A stretch of 64,000 nucleotides of DNA from WRKB01 sp031551145 (lineage in GTDB: Bacteria; Desulfobacterota; Desulfovibrionia; Desulfovibrionales; Desulfovibrionaceae), in contig JAVBNZ010000009.1 of NCBI GenBank assembly GCA_031551145.1, forward strand, positions 1 through 64,000, given 5' to 3'. Below the pieces are notes generated by a model. It saw only the letters and a list, made by a program, of their open reading frames with translations. It was not told the DNA's origin and searched no databases. Made by a program: the position numbers and the translations under genes. Below are positions 7,872 through 16,077 of this stretch, piece after piece. How positions within the stretch are numbered: position 1 is the stretch's first letter; every line of letters begins with the position of its first letter.

Positions 7872-10297
7872 GACGGGGCTCCCGATGTTCCGCACAACCT
7901 TTTCGCCAGGCGCACCGCGCCCACGGCGTCCGCGGCATAGCCGTCCGCGCCTATGCTCCGCGCATACTCGGCGGTAAGCACCGCGCCCCCCACCATAACC
8001 CGGATGGGAAGGTTACGCTCTTTGACAAGCCGCACCGTGTCCTCCATGCGCACCATCGTCGTGGTCATGAGCGCGGAAAGGCCGATGACCGCGGCCTTGT
8101 GCCCGCACGCCGCGGCAACGATATCTTCGGCCCTGACGTCCTTGCCGGCGTCCACCACCTCAAAACCGTGGTTGCCCAGCAGAAGCGCCACGATATTTTT
8201 GCCGATGTCGTGGATGTCCCCTTCCACGGTCGCCAGCACGACGACCGGGCGCTCGGCCGCGTCACGGCTTTCTTCAAGCAACGGTTTAAGTTTTTCAAAG
8301 GCCGCCCGCATGGTTTCGGCGGAACGGATGAGCTGGGGCAGAAAATATTCGCGCCGTTCATAGCGCGCGCCCACCTCGGTAATGGCGGGAATAAGCTTTT
8401 CCTGCACCAGGGCAAAGGGCCGCGCTCCGGCCGCAAGTTCCGCGTCCACGAGGGGAAGGGCCTGCTCCTTGTCGCCGCGCAGCACGGCTTCATAGAGATC
8501 CGAGGAAATCCCTCCACCCGCTCCGCCGTCGTCTCCGCGCCGCGCAGCGCCGTCCGAGCCCGGCGTCCAACCGGCGTAGCGCGCAATAAAGCGTTCGGCG
8601 TGGGGGTCTTTGTTCATGAGCAGGGCGGCGGTGTCCAGGGCTTCGCAGATATGTCGGTCGCCCGGATTGGCAATGCAGGAGGACAGTCCGGCTCCTGCCG
8701 CCATAAGCAGAAAACCCGAGTTGACCAGCTCCCTGGCCGGCAGGCCGAAGGAAATGTTGGACAGTCCGATGGTGGTGGGCAGGGCTTCGCGCATGCACCA
8801 GCGTATGGTTTCCAGGCACTGCCGTCCGGCTTCCGCCTTGGAGGAAACGGCCAGCGCCAGCACGTCCACGATGAGCAGCCGGCGCGGAATGCCCAGAGTC
8901 TCGGCCTGAAGCAGCAATTCCTCTATGATCGCGATGCGCTCCGAGGCCATGACGGGCAGCTTTTTTCCCCGCAACGGCAGCAGGACGAATGGCGCGCCCC
9001 AATCCCGGCACAACGGGCCCAGGGCTTCCATGCGGCCCTGTTCCCCGCTCACCGAGTTCACCAGGAAAGACCCCGGACAATAGGGCAGAGAACGGCGCAC
9101 GGCCTCAACATTCGACGAATCCAGCGACAGGGGCAGGTCGCAACGGGCAACGAGGCGCTGCACCAGTTCGGGCAGCAGGTCCTCTTCCTTCACCAGGGGC
9201 GCGCCGACGTTGACGTCCAGCAGAGGCGCTCCGGCCCGAATCTGCTCGTCCGCGTACGTCAGGGCCTGGGTGAATTCGCCGGCCTGAAACTGGGCGCTCA
9301 ACAGTTTTTTCCCCGTGGGGTTGATGCGCTCGCCGATGATCACGGGCGGCGCTTCCCCGCCGATGTGAACGAGCCTGGAGCGCGTGGTGAGGGTAATGCC
9401 GCCTGCAAGCCCGGCTTCGGGGCGGCGGCCCGTGCCCCCGAGACGCGCGCGCAGAGCCGCGATATGATCGGGGGTGGTGCCGCAGCAGCCGCCCAGAATG
9501 CGCACGCCGGCCCGCGCGAATTGCGCCGTGCGCTCGGCAAAGGCTTCCGGCGGCAGGCGGAACACGGTTTCACCGTCCACAAGCTCCGGCAGACCGGCGT
9601 TGGGTTCGGCGAGCACAGGCGCGCGGGACACGGCAAGCAGGGCCTCCGCCACAGGGCGCATTTCTTCCGGGCCCGCGCCGCAGTTGACACCCATGGCGTC
9701 CACGCCCAAGTTGAGCATGGTGTGCGCGAAAATTTCCGGGCTTGAGCCGGTCAGGCTTCTGCCCTGTTCGAAAGTCATGGACACGAGCACCGGCAGCCCG
9801 CATTCCGCGCGCGCGGCAAACACGGCGGCGCGCGCCTCGGCCAGATCGAACTGGGTTTCTATGAAGATGCAGTCCGCTCCGCCGGCAACCAGACCCCGCA
9901 CCTGTTCCCGGAAGCCCGCGACCAGTTCGTCCGGTTCCATCTCCCCCAGGGGTCTGACAAAAAAGCCGCTGGGGCCTATGTTGCCGGCCACAAAAACTTT
10001 GCGCCCGGCTTCACGGGCGGCGGAACGGGCCAGTTCGGCCATCGTGCGGTTGTAGTTCACCGCCTCTATGCCCGCCGGCAGCTTGAAACGGCTGCCGCCG
10101 AAGGTGCAGGTGGTGATGATGTCCGCTCCGGCGCGGATGTAGGCGGTATGGATGCTTCGCAGCACGTCCGGCCTGTCCAGGCAGAAACGCTCCGGATGCA
10201 CGCCTGCGGGCATGCCGGCGGCCTGCAGCATGGTTCCCGTGGCCCCATCAAGCAATAAACAACCGCCCTCGGCGAGCGCGCTCCGAAAATCGTGCAC
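7868..10297 (-). CDS. metH: Cobalamin-dependent methionine synthase lacking the reactivation domain
   Basis: The 809-residue enzyme has the homocysteine-binding domain (LLDGATGTMLQ; zinc ligands in GVNCGAG and GGCCGTTPDH), the pterin-binding domain (GERINPTGKK), the cap, and the B12-binding domain (DIHDIGKN, supplying the axial His). The protein ends right after the B12 domain, so the C-terminal AdoMet-binding activation domain of the E. coli type (1227 residues) is absent. Reactivation of oxidised cob(II)alamin would then need a separate protein. The start is GTG, with GGAG 9 bp upstream. It is the first gene of a six-gene operon ending at radA, divergent from rpoH. Confidence 0.94.
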   Translation of the reverse strand: MHDFRSALAEGGCLLLDGATGTMLQAAGMPAGVHPERFCLDRPDVLRSIHTAYIRAGADIITTCTFGGSRFKLPAGIEAVNYNRTMAELARSAAREAGRKVFVAGNIGPSGFFVRPLGEMEPDELVAGFREQVRGLVAGGADCIFIETQFDLAEARAAVFAARAECGLPVLVSMTFEQGRSLTGSSPEIFAHTMLNLGVDAMGVNCGAGPEEMRPVAEALLAVSRAPVLAEPNAGLPELVDGETVFRLPPEAFAERTAQFARAGVRILGGCCGTTPDHIAALRARLGGTGRRPEAGLAGGITLTTRSRLVHIGGEAPPVIIGERINPTGKKLLSAQFQAGEFTQALTYADEQIRAGAPLLDVNVGAPLVKEEDLLPELVQRLVARCDLPLSLDSSNVEAVRRSLPYCPGSFLVNSVSGEQGRMEALGPLCRDWGAPFVLLPLRGKKLPVMASERIAIIEELLLQAETLGIPRRLLIVDVLALAVSSKAEAGRQCLETIRWCMREALPTTIGLSNISFGLPARELVNSGFLLMAAGAGLSSCIANPGDRHICEALDTAALLMNKDPHAERFIARYAGWTPGSDGAARRGDDGGAGGGISSDLYEAVLRGDKEQALPLVDAELAAGARPFALVQEKLIPAITEVGARYERREYFLPQLIRSAETMRAAFEKLKPLLEESRDAAERPVVVLATVEGDIHDIGKNIVALLLGNHGFEVVDAGKDVRAEDIVAAACGHKAAVIGLSALMTTTMVRMEDTVRLVKERNLPIRVMVGGAVLTAEYARSIGADGYAADAVGAVRLAKRLCGTSGAPS

Positions 10298-10342
10298 CGT
10301 CTTGTTCTCCGTGGTATGAATCTTTTTTCATACGGAAAAACG

Positions 10343-10371
10343 TTGAAGAAAACAAATGAAAACTGTATGCT
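10343..10371 (+). promoter_or_regulatory. Sigma-70-type promoter of rpoH
   Basis: TTGAAG (10343-10348), exactly 17 bp, then TATGCT (10366-10371) lie 18 bp upstream of the rpoH start, in the 91-bp divergent gap with metH. The predicted leader is only about 10 nt. Confidence 0.5.
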
Positions 10372-10388
10372 GACGTACAGAAGGGAAA

Positions 10389-11477
10389 ATGCCCGCGCTC
10401 AAGCGCATGCCATATATGAAAAAAAAACCTCTCCCCTCCCCTGAAGCGGTGGAAGAACACTCTCCCGACGAAGCCGGTGTGGAAATTCTTGACCGGGACG
10501 AAGACGAGCCGGAAGCGGAATTCGACGAAAACAGCGACGACGCTCCCGTCATCGACATCGGAGACGAACAGGAAGATGCCGTCCTTGTTCCGCGCGCCCG
10601 CCATCTGCCCATCCCCGCCGCCGGCAAGGACAGCCTGCACCTGTACCTGCGCGAGGTCAGCCGTTTTCCTTTGCTGAAACCGGACGAGGAATTTCAACTG
10701 GCCCGACGGGTGCGCGAACGGGGCGACAGCGAGGCGGCCTTCCGCCTCATTTCTTCCCATCTGCGCCTGGTGGTCAAAATCGCCATGGATTTTCAGCGCC
10801 GCTGGATGCAGAATGTGCTTGATCTCATTCAGGAAGGCAACGTGGGGCTCATGCGGGCCGTGAACAAGTTCGACCCGGAAAAGGGCATAAAATTCTCCTA
10901 CTACGCCGCTTTCTGGATCAAGGCCTATATCCTCAAATTCATCATGGACAACTGGCGCATGGTGAAGATAGGCACCACCCAGGCCCAGCGCAAGCTGTTC
11001 TACAACCTGAACCGCGAGCGGCAAAAACTTATCGGCGAAGGCTTTGACCCGGACGCCGAAATGCTCTCCTCCCGGCTCGGCGTGAGCAGGGAGCAGGTTA
11101 TGGAGATGGAACAGCGCCTCGTCTCGGCCGATCTTTCTCTGGACGCCAAGATAGGTGACGAGTCCGGCTCGGCTTCCCGCATGGATTTTCTTCCCGCTCT
11201 CGGGCCGGGGATTGAAGACGGGCTTGCCACCGAGGAAATTGCCGCTATAGTGCGGGACAGCATAAAGCACATTCTGCCGAAGCTTTCGGAAAAGGAAGCC
11301 TATATCCTCAACCGGCGTCTGCTCAGCGACGAACCCGTCACCCTGCGGGAAATAGGCGAACGCTACAACATCACCCGCGAGCGGGTGCGCCAGCTTGAAA
11401 CGCGCCTGCTGCAAAAGCTCAAGCACCATCTCGCGGACGACATCAAAGATTTTTCCGAAAACTGGATACAATCGTGA
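10389..11477 (+). CDS. rpoH: Heat-shock sigma factor sigma-32 (RpoH) with acidic N-terminal extension
   Basis: This is a sigma-70-family protein with region 2 (LRLVVKIAMDFQRRWMQN, DLIQEGNVGLMRAV, KFSYYAAFWIKAYI), region 3, and region 4 ending in an HTH (TLREIGERYNITRERVRQLE). The segment TTQAQRKLFYNLN just after region 2 is the RpoH box, which separates it from RpoD and RpoS. It would direct transcription of heat-shock genes. At 362 residues it is about 75 longer than E. coli RpoH. The surplus is an Asp/Glu-rich N-terminal stretch at roughly residues 20-65. AAGGG lies close to the chosen ATG. Confidence 0.9.
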   Translation: MPALKRMPYMKKKPLPSPEAVEEHSPDEAGVEILDRDEDEPEAEFDENSDDAPVIDIGDEQEDAVLVPRARHLPIPAAGKDSLHLYLREVSRFPLLKPDEEFQLARRVRERGDSEAAFRLISSHLRLVVKIAMDFQRRWMQNVLDLIQEGNVGLMRAVNKFDPEKGIKFSYYAAFWIKAYILKFIMDNWRMVKIGTTQAQRKLFYNLNRERQKLIGEGFDPDAEMLSSRLGVSREQVMEMEQRLVSADLSLDAKIGDESGSASRMDFLPALGPGIEDGLATEEIAAIVRDSIKHILPKLSEKEAYILNRRLLSDEPVTLREIGERYNITRERVRQLETRLLQKLKHHLADDIKDFSENWIQS

Positions 11478-11515
11478 CCCAGTCCTTCAACTTTCCGGCC
11501 CGGCAAGGAACGCGC

Positions 11516-13219
11516 ATGCTCCGCCCTCTTTTCGTCGTCCTGTTCGGCCTTTTGCTCACCCATGCCCTGCTGGGTTGCGGCGGATGCTCCGGCCGCGAAA
11601 AAACCAAGGCTCCCGTCTCCTCTCCCGAAAAAATCGTCTGGAAACTCACCCCGGAAGCCCAGAACACCTATCTCTATCTGGTGCTCAACCTTGCCATGCG
11701 CAGGGACGACGACGCCCAAGCCCTGGAGGCCCTCAATCAGCTTGCCGCCCTGCCGGAATCCGATCCCCGCGTCTTTCTGGAAGGCGCCGTCTGGATGCTG
11801 GCCAAAAAATCCCCGCACGCTCAGGAAGTGATTGAAAAAGCCCTGGCAGCGCATCCGGACGATGTCAGTCTTCATCTCCTCCACGCGGAGGCCCTGCTTG
11901 AATTCGGCCAGGCGGAAAAAGCCCTGGCCCGCATGCGCGCCTTTGCGGAAACGCACCCCGGGGAAACGGACGCGAAAATAGAGCTGGCCCTGCTGCTCGT
12001 CAAACTCAAGCAGCCTGCGGAAGCCGAGCGCATCCTGGCCGCCCTGCCGGCGGAAGATCGCACCGCGATGGTCGAATATTATCATGCCCGCGCGCTCAAC
12101 GATCTCAATCGCCCCGACGAGGCGATCGCGCATTTTCAGGCCGCGGTGAAGCGTGCGCCGAAGTTCCTCGAAGCCTGGGCCGAACTGGCCCATATGTACG
12201 AGCGCCGCAAGGAGCTGAAAAAAGCCCACGCCGCATATGAGGAATTGCTGCGCCTTTCCGAAAACAGCCCGGAAGTTCTGCTGCGGCTTACGGCCATTTC
12301 CCTGCGCCTGGGAGAAAAGAAGCACGCCCTGGAATTCGTGCGCAAGGGGCCGGACACGCCTTCCTTCATTCTTACCGCGGCCAACATGTTCATCGAAGCC
12401 CGGCAGTGGGACACGGCCGAAGCCCTGCTCATGGAACTGCGCGCCAAGCCGGCTCCGCCCGAGGAATTGTATTTCTTCCTCGCCGGCATTGCCGTTGAGG
12501 CCCGCAACTCACCCGAGGAAGCCCTGCGCTGGATCGATCGCATCACTCCGAACAGCCGGGCCTACGAACGCGCCGTGCCGCTCAAGGTGCAGCTTCTGGC
12601 CAACATGGACAAACAGCCGGAAGCCCTGGCCTTTCTGCGTCAGGAGCGCGCCGCTCAGCCCGACAACAAAGAATACATCCAGCTTGAGATCCGCCTGCTT
12701 GCCGCCGCGAAAAAATGGGACGAAGCCCTGAAAGCGGCCGATTCCGCCCTGAAGGCGCATCCCGACGACCTCGATCTGGCCTTTTTGCGCGCCTCCATTC
12801 TGGATGAGTACGGCAAGAAACAAGAGGCGTATGCGGCAATGGAGGCCATTGTCAAAACGCAGCCCGATCATTTTCAGGCACTGAACTACATGGGCTACAC
12901 CCTGGCGGATGAAAACCGCGATCTTCCCAAAGCCCTTGAACTTTTGACAAAGGCCGTATCTCTTGCCCCGGATCGGGCCTATATAGTAGATTCTCTCGCC
13001 TGGGCCCAGTACAGGCTGGGCAAATTCGACGCGGCCTGGGAAAGCATCCGCAGGGCCGTGGAACTGGAAAACTCCGACGACCCCACCATATGGGAACATT
13101 ACGGAGACATTGCCAAAGCCCTCGGCAACACGCAGGAAGCCCGCAAAGGCTATGTCAGGGCTCTTGAGTTCAAGCCCGAAAACGCCGACAGCCTGCGCGA
13201 AAGGTTATCCAAGTTATGA
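11516..13219 (+). CDS. TPR-repeat outer-membrane lipoprotein
   Basis: I chose the ATG at 11516 (AAGGA 6 bp upstream) because it gives a clean lipoprotein signal peptide, MLRPLFVVLFGLLLTHALLGC. A GTG at 11474 overlapping the rpoH stop would add 14 residues before it. The mature part of this 567-residue protein is almost entirely TPR-like helical hairpins (for example LAWAQYRLGKFDAAWESIRRA). Such proteins scaffold envelope complexes; the partner is unknown. Its stop overlaps the start of the next lipoprotein gene (ATGA). Confidence 0.8.
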   Translation: MLRPLFVVLFGLLLTHALLGCGGCSGREKTKAPVSSPEKIVWKLTPEAQNTYLYLVLNLAMRRDDDAQALEALNQLAALPESDPRVFLEGAVWMLAKKSPHAQEVIEKALAAHPDDVSLHLLHAEALLEFGQAEKALARMRAFAETHPGETDAKIELALLLVKLKQPAEAERILAALPAEDRTAMVEYYHARALNDLNRPDEAIAHFQAAVKRAPKFLEAWAELAHMYERRKELKKAHAAYEELLRLSENSPEVLLRLTAISLRLGEKKHALEFVRKGPDTPSFILTAANMFIEARQWDTAEALLMELRAKPAPPEELYFFLAGIAVEARNSPEEALRWIDRITPNSRAYERAVPLKVQLLANMDKQPEALAFLRQERAAQPDNKEYIQLEIRLLAAAKKWDEALKAADSALKAHPDDLDLAFLRASILDEYGKKQEAYAAMEAIVKTQPDHFQALNYMGYTLADENRDLPKALELLTKAVSLAPDRAYIVDSLAWAQYRLGKFDAAWESIRRAVELENSDDPTIWEHYGDIAKALGNTQEARKGYVRALEFKPENADSLRERLSKL

Positions 13220-14136
13220 ACAGCCGTTTCGCGGCCCTTTGCCTACAGCATTTTACGCTTGAAATCGTTGCCTGCCGGCGGGCGAAGCCCACCCTGCAAC
13301 TCTTTCGCGCCATGGATTTTCATGAAAACCCATGCAGAGCAATCAACTCATTTCATTCGTTCATTGCTCTGGTGCTCTGCGCCCTCTGCCTCACGGCCTG
13401 CGCCGGACGTCGGGCCGGTCTGCCCGCCGATCCGGCCGAACTGCGCGCGGCGCGGCAGCAATACGCGGACTACGCGTCCGAAGCCGCCGGGGAGCGCCGC
13501 AAGCCCACGCGCCTGCAGACCAGCCTGCGCTTCGGCACGGAAAACGACAGCCGCCGCGTTGTCGCACTGCTTTGGGAAAACGGCTCCGGTCCCATCCGCC
13601 TGGACGTGCGGGCCGGCATAGGCGCGAGCGCCGCCAAAATCCTTCAGGACGACAGGCGCTTTCTGCTCTATGCCGTGCAGGAAGGCCGCGCCTATTATCA
13701 TGACGGTCCCCGGCAGAGCCTGATCAACTACGGCCTGCCCCTGCCCTTCGGCCTGCGTGATCTCGCGGCGCTGCTGGCCGGCGACTTCGGCGCGGTTTTC
13801 GGCCCCGCCCTGCCCGACACAGCCGAACGCACCCCGAGCGGCAATCTGCTGTTCACCCTTTCGGGAAAACCCGGCGGCCTTGTGGAAATAGGCCCGCGCG
13901 GCCTGCCCCTGGTCTGGCGGGACGAAAAAGACGGCTGGACGCTGACCTTCGGCTACGACGATGCCGCCCGGCCGCTTCCCCGGCGCGTCGAGGCCAGGCA
14001 CAAGAACGGCAAGTACGCTCTTCTGCTGGTGAAAGAACGGGAACGCCCGGCCGTTCCTTTCACGCGGGAGCAGCTCGATCTTCCGCTGCCGCCCGGCACG
14101 CCGCTTTCGCCCATGAAGGAAATGAAACGTCTGTAA
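13216..14136 (+). CDS. LolB-like outer-membrane lipoprotein with an in-frame repeat insertion in its signal peptide
   Basis: The ATG at 13216 overlaps the upstream stop (ATGA) and gives 306 residues. The first nine residues (MNSRFAALC) are followed by 43 residues encoded by the 129-bp repeat at 13243-13371, then by VLCALCLTAC. Deleting exactly those 43 codons yields MNSRFAALCVLCALCLTAC, a textbook lipoprotein signal. As it stands, the lipobox Cys lies about 60 residues in. Alternatively, translation starts at the ATG at 13312 inside the repeat, giving a 30-residue signal. The mature domain (FRFG-type strands; GKPGGLVEIGPRGLPLVW) resembles LolB-like lipoproteins, but the call is tentative. Confidence 0.65.
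   Translation: MNSRFAALCLQHFTLEIVACRRAKPTLQLFRAMDFHENPCRAINSFHSFIALVLCALCLTACAGRRAGLPADPAELRAARQQYADYASEAAGERRKPTRLQTSLRFGTENDSRRVVALLWENGSGPIRLDVRAGIGASAAKILQDDRRFLLYAVQEGRAYYHDGPRQSLINYGLPLPFGLRDLAALLAGDFGAVFGPALPDTAERTPSGNLLFTLSGKPGGLVEIGPRGLPLVWRDEKDGWTLTFGYDDAARPLPRRVEARHKNGKYALLLVKERERPAVPFTREQLDLPLPPGTPLSPMKEMKRL
13243..13371 (+). repeat. Structured interspersed repeat, copy A (in frame inside a CDS)
   Basis: This copy runs from CTACAGCATTTTACGCTTG to TTCATTGCTCTG. It aligns throughout with the copies at 61150 and 63001. Three hairpins are possible: one around CCGGCGGGCGAAGCCC, a second with CATGGATTTTC opposite GAAAACCCATG, and a third with AGAGCAAT (13336-13343) opposite ATTGCTCT (13363-13370). 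The 129-bp length equals 43 codons and all are read in the lipoprotein frame without a stop. Confidence 0.8.
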
Positions 14137-14149
14137 GTACGGAGTCCTC

Positions 14150-14581
14150 ATGTCCAAACACGTGCATATCGCTTCGGATCACGCCGGATTGGCGTTGAAG
14201 AACCTGCTTGTCGAACAGCTTTCGGGGCTCGACTTTGTGGTCAAAGATCACGGCACAAGCAGCCTGCAGAGCTGCGACTACCCCATCTATGCCCAGGCGC
14301 TCTGCCGTGCCGTGCTGGAGGATGGGAATCCCGGCATTCTCATCTGCGGCTCCGGGCTCGGCATGTCCATCATGGCAAACCGCTTCAAAGGCATACGCGC
14401 GGTTGTCTGCACCAACGAATTCATGGCCGGGGTCGCGCGCCTGCACAACAACGCCAATGTGCTCTGCCTGGGCTCGCGCGTTCTCGGCACGGATCTCGCC
14501 CTCAGCATCACAAAAACCTTTCTGGCCGGCGATTTTGAAGGCGGCCGCCACCAGCGCCGCATAGACCTGCTTGACGCTTAA
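14150..14581 (+). CDS. rpiB: Ribose-5-phosphate isomerase B
   Basis: The 143-residue protein belongs to the RpiB/LacAB family: IASDHAGLALKNLL at the N-terminus, the catalytic Cys within CGSGLGMSIMANRFKGIRA (the ICGSG loop), and the HNNANVLCLGSRV segment. It interconverts ribose 5-phosphate and ribulose 5-phosphate in the pentose phosphate pathway. GGAG lies just upstream of the ATG. It is packed between the lipoprotein gene and cysS. Confidence 0.95.
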   Translation: MSKHVHIASDHAGLALKNLLVEQLSGLDFVVKDHGTSSLQSCDYPIYAQALCRAVLEDGNPGILICGSGLGMSIMANRFKGIRAVVCTNEFMAGVARLHNNANVLCLGSRVLGTDLALSITKTFLAGDFEGGRHQRRIDLLDA

Positions 14582-14595
14582 CCGGATACGGACGC

Positions 14596-16050
14596 ATGAA
14601 GCTCTACAACTCCCTCACCCGCGCGAAAGAAGATTTCATTCCGGTCACACCCGGCAAGGTCAACATCTACGTCTGCGGCATCACCGCCTACGACCTCTGC
14701 CACGTGGGGCACGCACGCTCAGCCCTGGTTTTCGACGTCCTCGTCCGGCACCTGCGCCGTTCAAACCTCGAGGTCTTTTTCGTCCGCAACTTCACGGATG
14801 TGGACGACAAAATCATCAAGCGCGCCCATGACGACGGCCGCGACTGGCGCGAGGTTGCCGAAACCTACATGCGCTGCTTCCACGAGGACATGGACCGACT
14901 GGGCGTGCTCAGGGCGGACGCCGAGCCGAAGGCCACGGATTTCATCAAGGAAATGCAGGATCTTTGCGAACGGCTTCTCCGCGAAAACAAAGCCTATGCC
15001 ACGGCTTCGGGCGACGTATATTTCAAGGTACGCGCCTTTCCCGAATACGGCAAACTTTCCGGGCGCAGCCCGGACGAGCTGCGGGCCGGCGCCCGCGTGG
15101 CCCCCGGCGAGGAAAAGCACGACCCGCTTGATTTCGCCCTCTGGAAATCCGCCAAGCCGGGCGAACCTTTCTGGGAAAGCCCCTGGGGCAAGGGTCGCCC
15201 CGGCTGGCACATCGAATGCTCGGCCATGAGCGCGCCCTACCTTCCCCTCGACATCCACGGAGGGGGCCTGGATCTCATCTTCCCCCACCACGAGAACGAA
15301 ATAGCCCAGACCGAGGCCGCCTGCGCCTGCACGCTTGCCCGCTTCTGGGTGCATAACGGCTTCGTGCAGGTAAATGCGGAAAAAATGTCCAAATCTCTGG
15401 GCAATTTTACAACCATCCGCGACATTCTCGAACGGTATTTGCCGGAAACCCTGCGCTTCTTTCTGCTCGCCAAGCACTACCGCAGCCCGGTGGACTACAG
15501 TTTCGACAGTATGGACGAAACGGAAAGAGCCCAGCGCCGCATGTATCATGCCCTGGCCGAAGTGGACGTTGCCCTGGCCCGTGACGCATGGAAAGCTCTT
15601 CCCTTCCCTTCGGACAGGTCCGCCGAAGCCGAACGCCTTGAAGACGCCTTTGCCCGCGCCCTGGATGACGACCTCAACACCGCCTCGGCCCTGGGGCACG
15701 CCTTTGCCTTTCTGAAACTCGTCAAAAGCCTGCTGGACGACAAAAAGCTGCGCAACAGCGAAGGCGCGCGGGACATTTTTCTGCGCTTCCGCCGTTGCGC
15801 CGGGGAGTGGCATGACGTGCTCGGCCTTTTCGGCGCGGAGCCGGCCGTTTTTCTCGCGGAACTGCGCAACTGCCGCATCACGCGCGGCAACATCGACACC
15901 GCGGCCGTTGAAACGATATTGGAACGCCGCGCCGCCGCCCGGCGCGACAAGGATTTTGCCGCTTCCGACGCCCTGCGCGACGAACTGTTCGCCAAGGGCA
16001 TAGAAGTGCGCGACACCCCGCAGGGCCAGGAATGGGATATAGCGGGATAA
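14596..16050 (+). CDS. cysS: Cysteinyl-tRNA synthetase
   Basis: The 484 residues match the family length. The HIGH-type motif is HVGHARS. The zinc-binding Cys and His positions (YVCGITAYD, GWHIECSAMS, HHENEIAQTEA) are in place, and KMSKSLGN is the KMSKS loop. It charges tRNA-Cys in the cytoplasm. It lies 14 bp after rpiB in the plus-strand run. Confidence 0.97.
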   Translation: MKLYNSLTRAKEDFIPVTPGKVNIYVCGITAYDLCHVGHARSALVFDVLVRHLRRSNLEVFFVRNFTDVDDKIIKRAHDDGRDWREVAETYMRCFHEDMDRLGVLRADAEPKATDFIKEMQDLCERLLRENKAYATASGDVYFKVRAFPEYGKLSGRSPDELRAGARVAPGEEKHDPLDFALWKSAKPGEPFWESPWGKGRPGWHIECSAMSAPYLPLDIHGGGLDLIFPHHENEIAQTEAACACTLARFWVHNGFVQVNAEKMSKSLGNFTTIRDILERYLPETLRFFLLAKHYRSPVDYSFDSMDETERAQRRMYHALAEVDVALARDAWKALPFPSDRSAEAERLEDAFARALDDDLNTASALGHAFAFLKLVKSLLDDKKLRNSEGARDIFLRFRRCAGEWHDVLGLFGAEPAVFLAELRNCRITRGNIDTAAVETILERRAAARRDKDFAASDALRDELFAKGIEVRDTPQGQEWDIAG

Positions 16051-16077
16051 CCGTTTAATGGTAGAATACGAATATAC

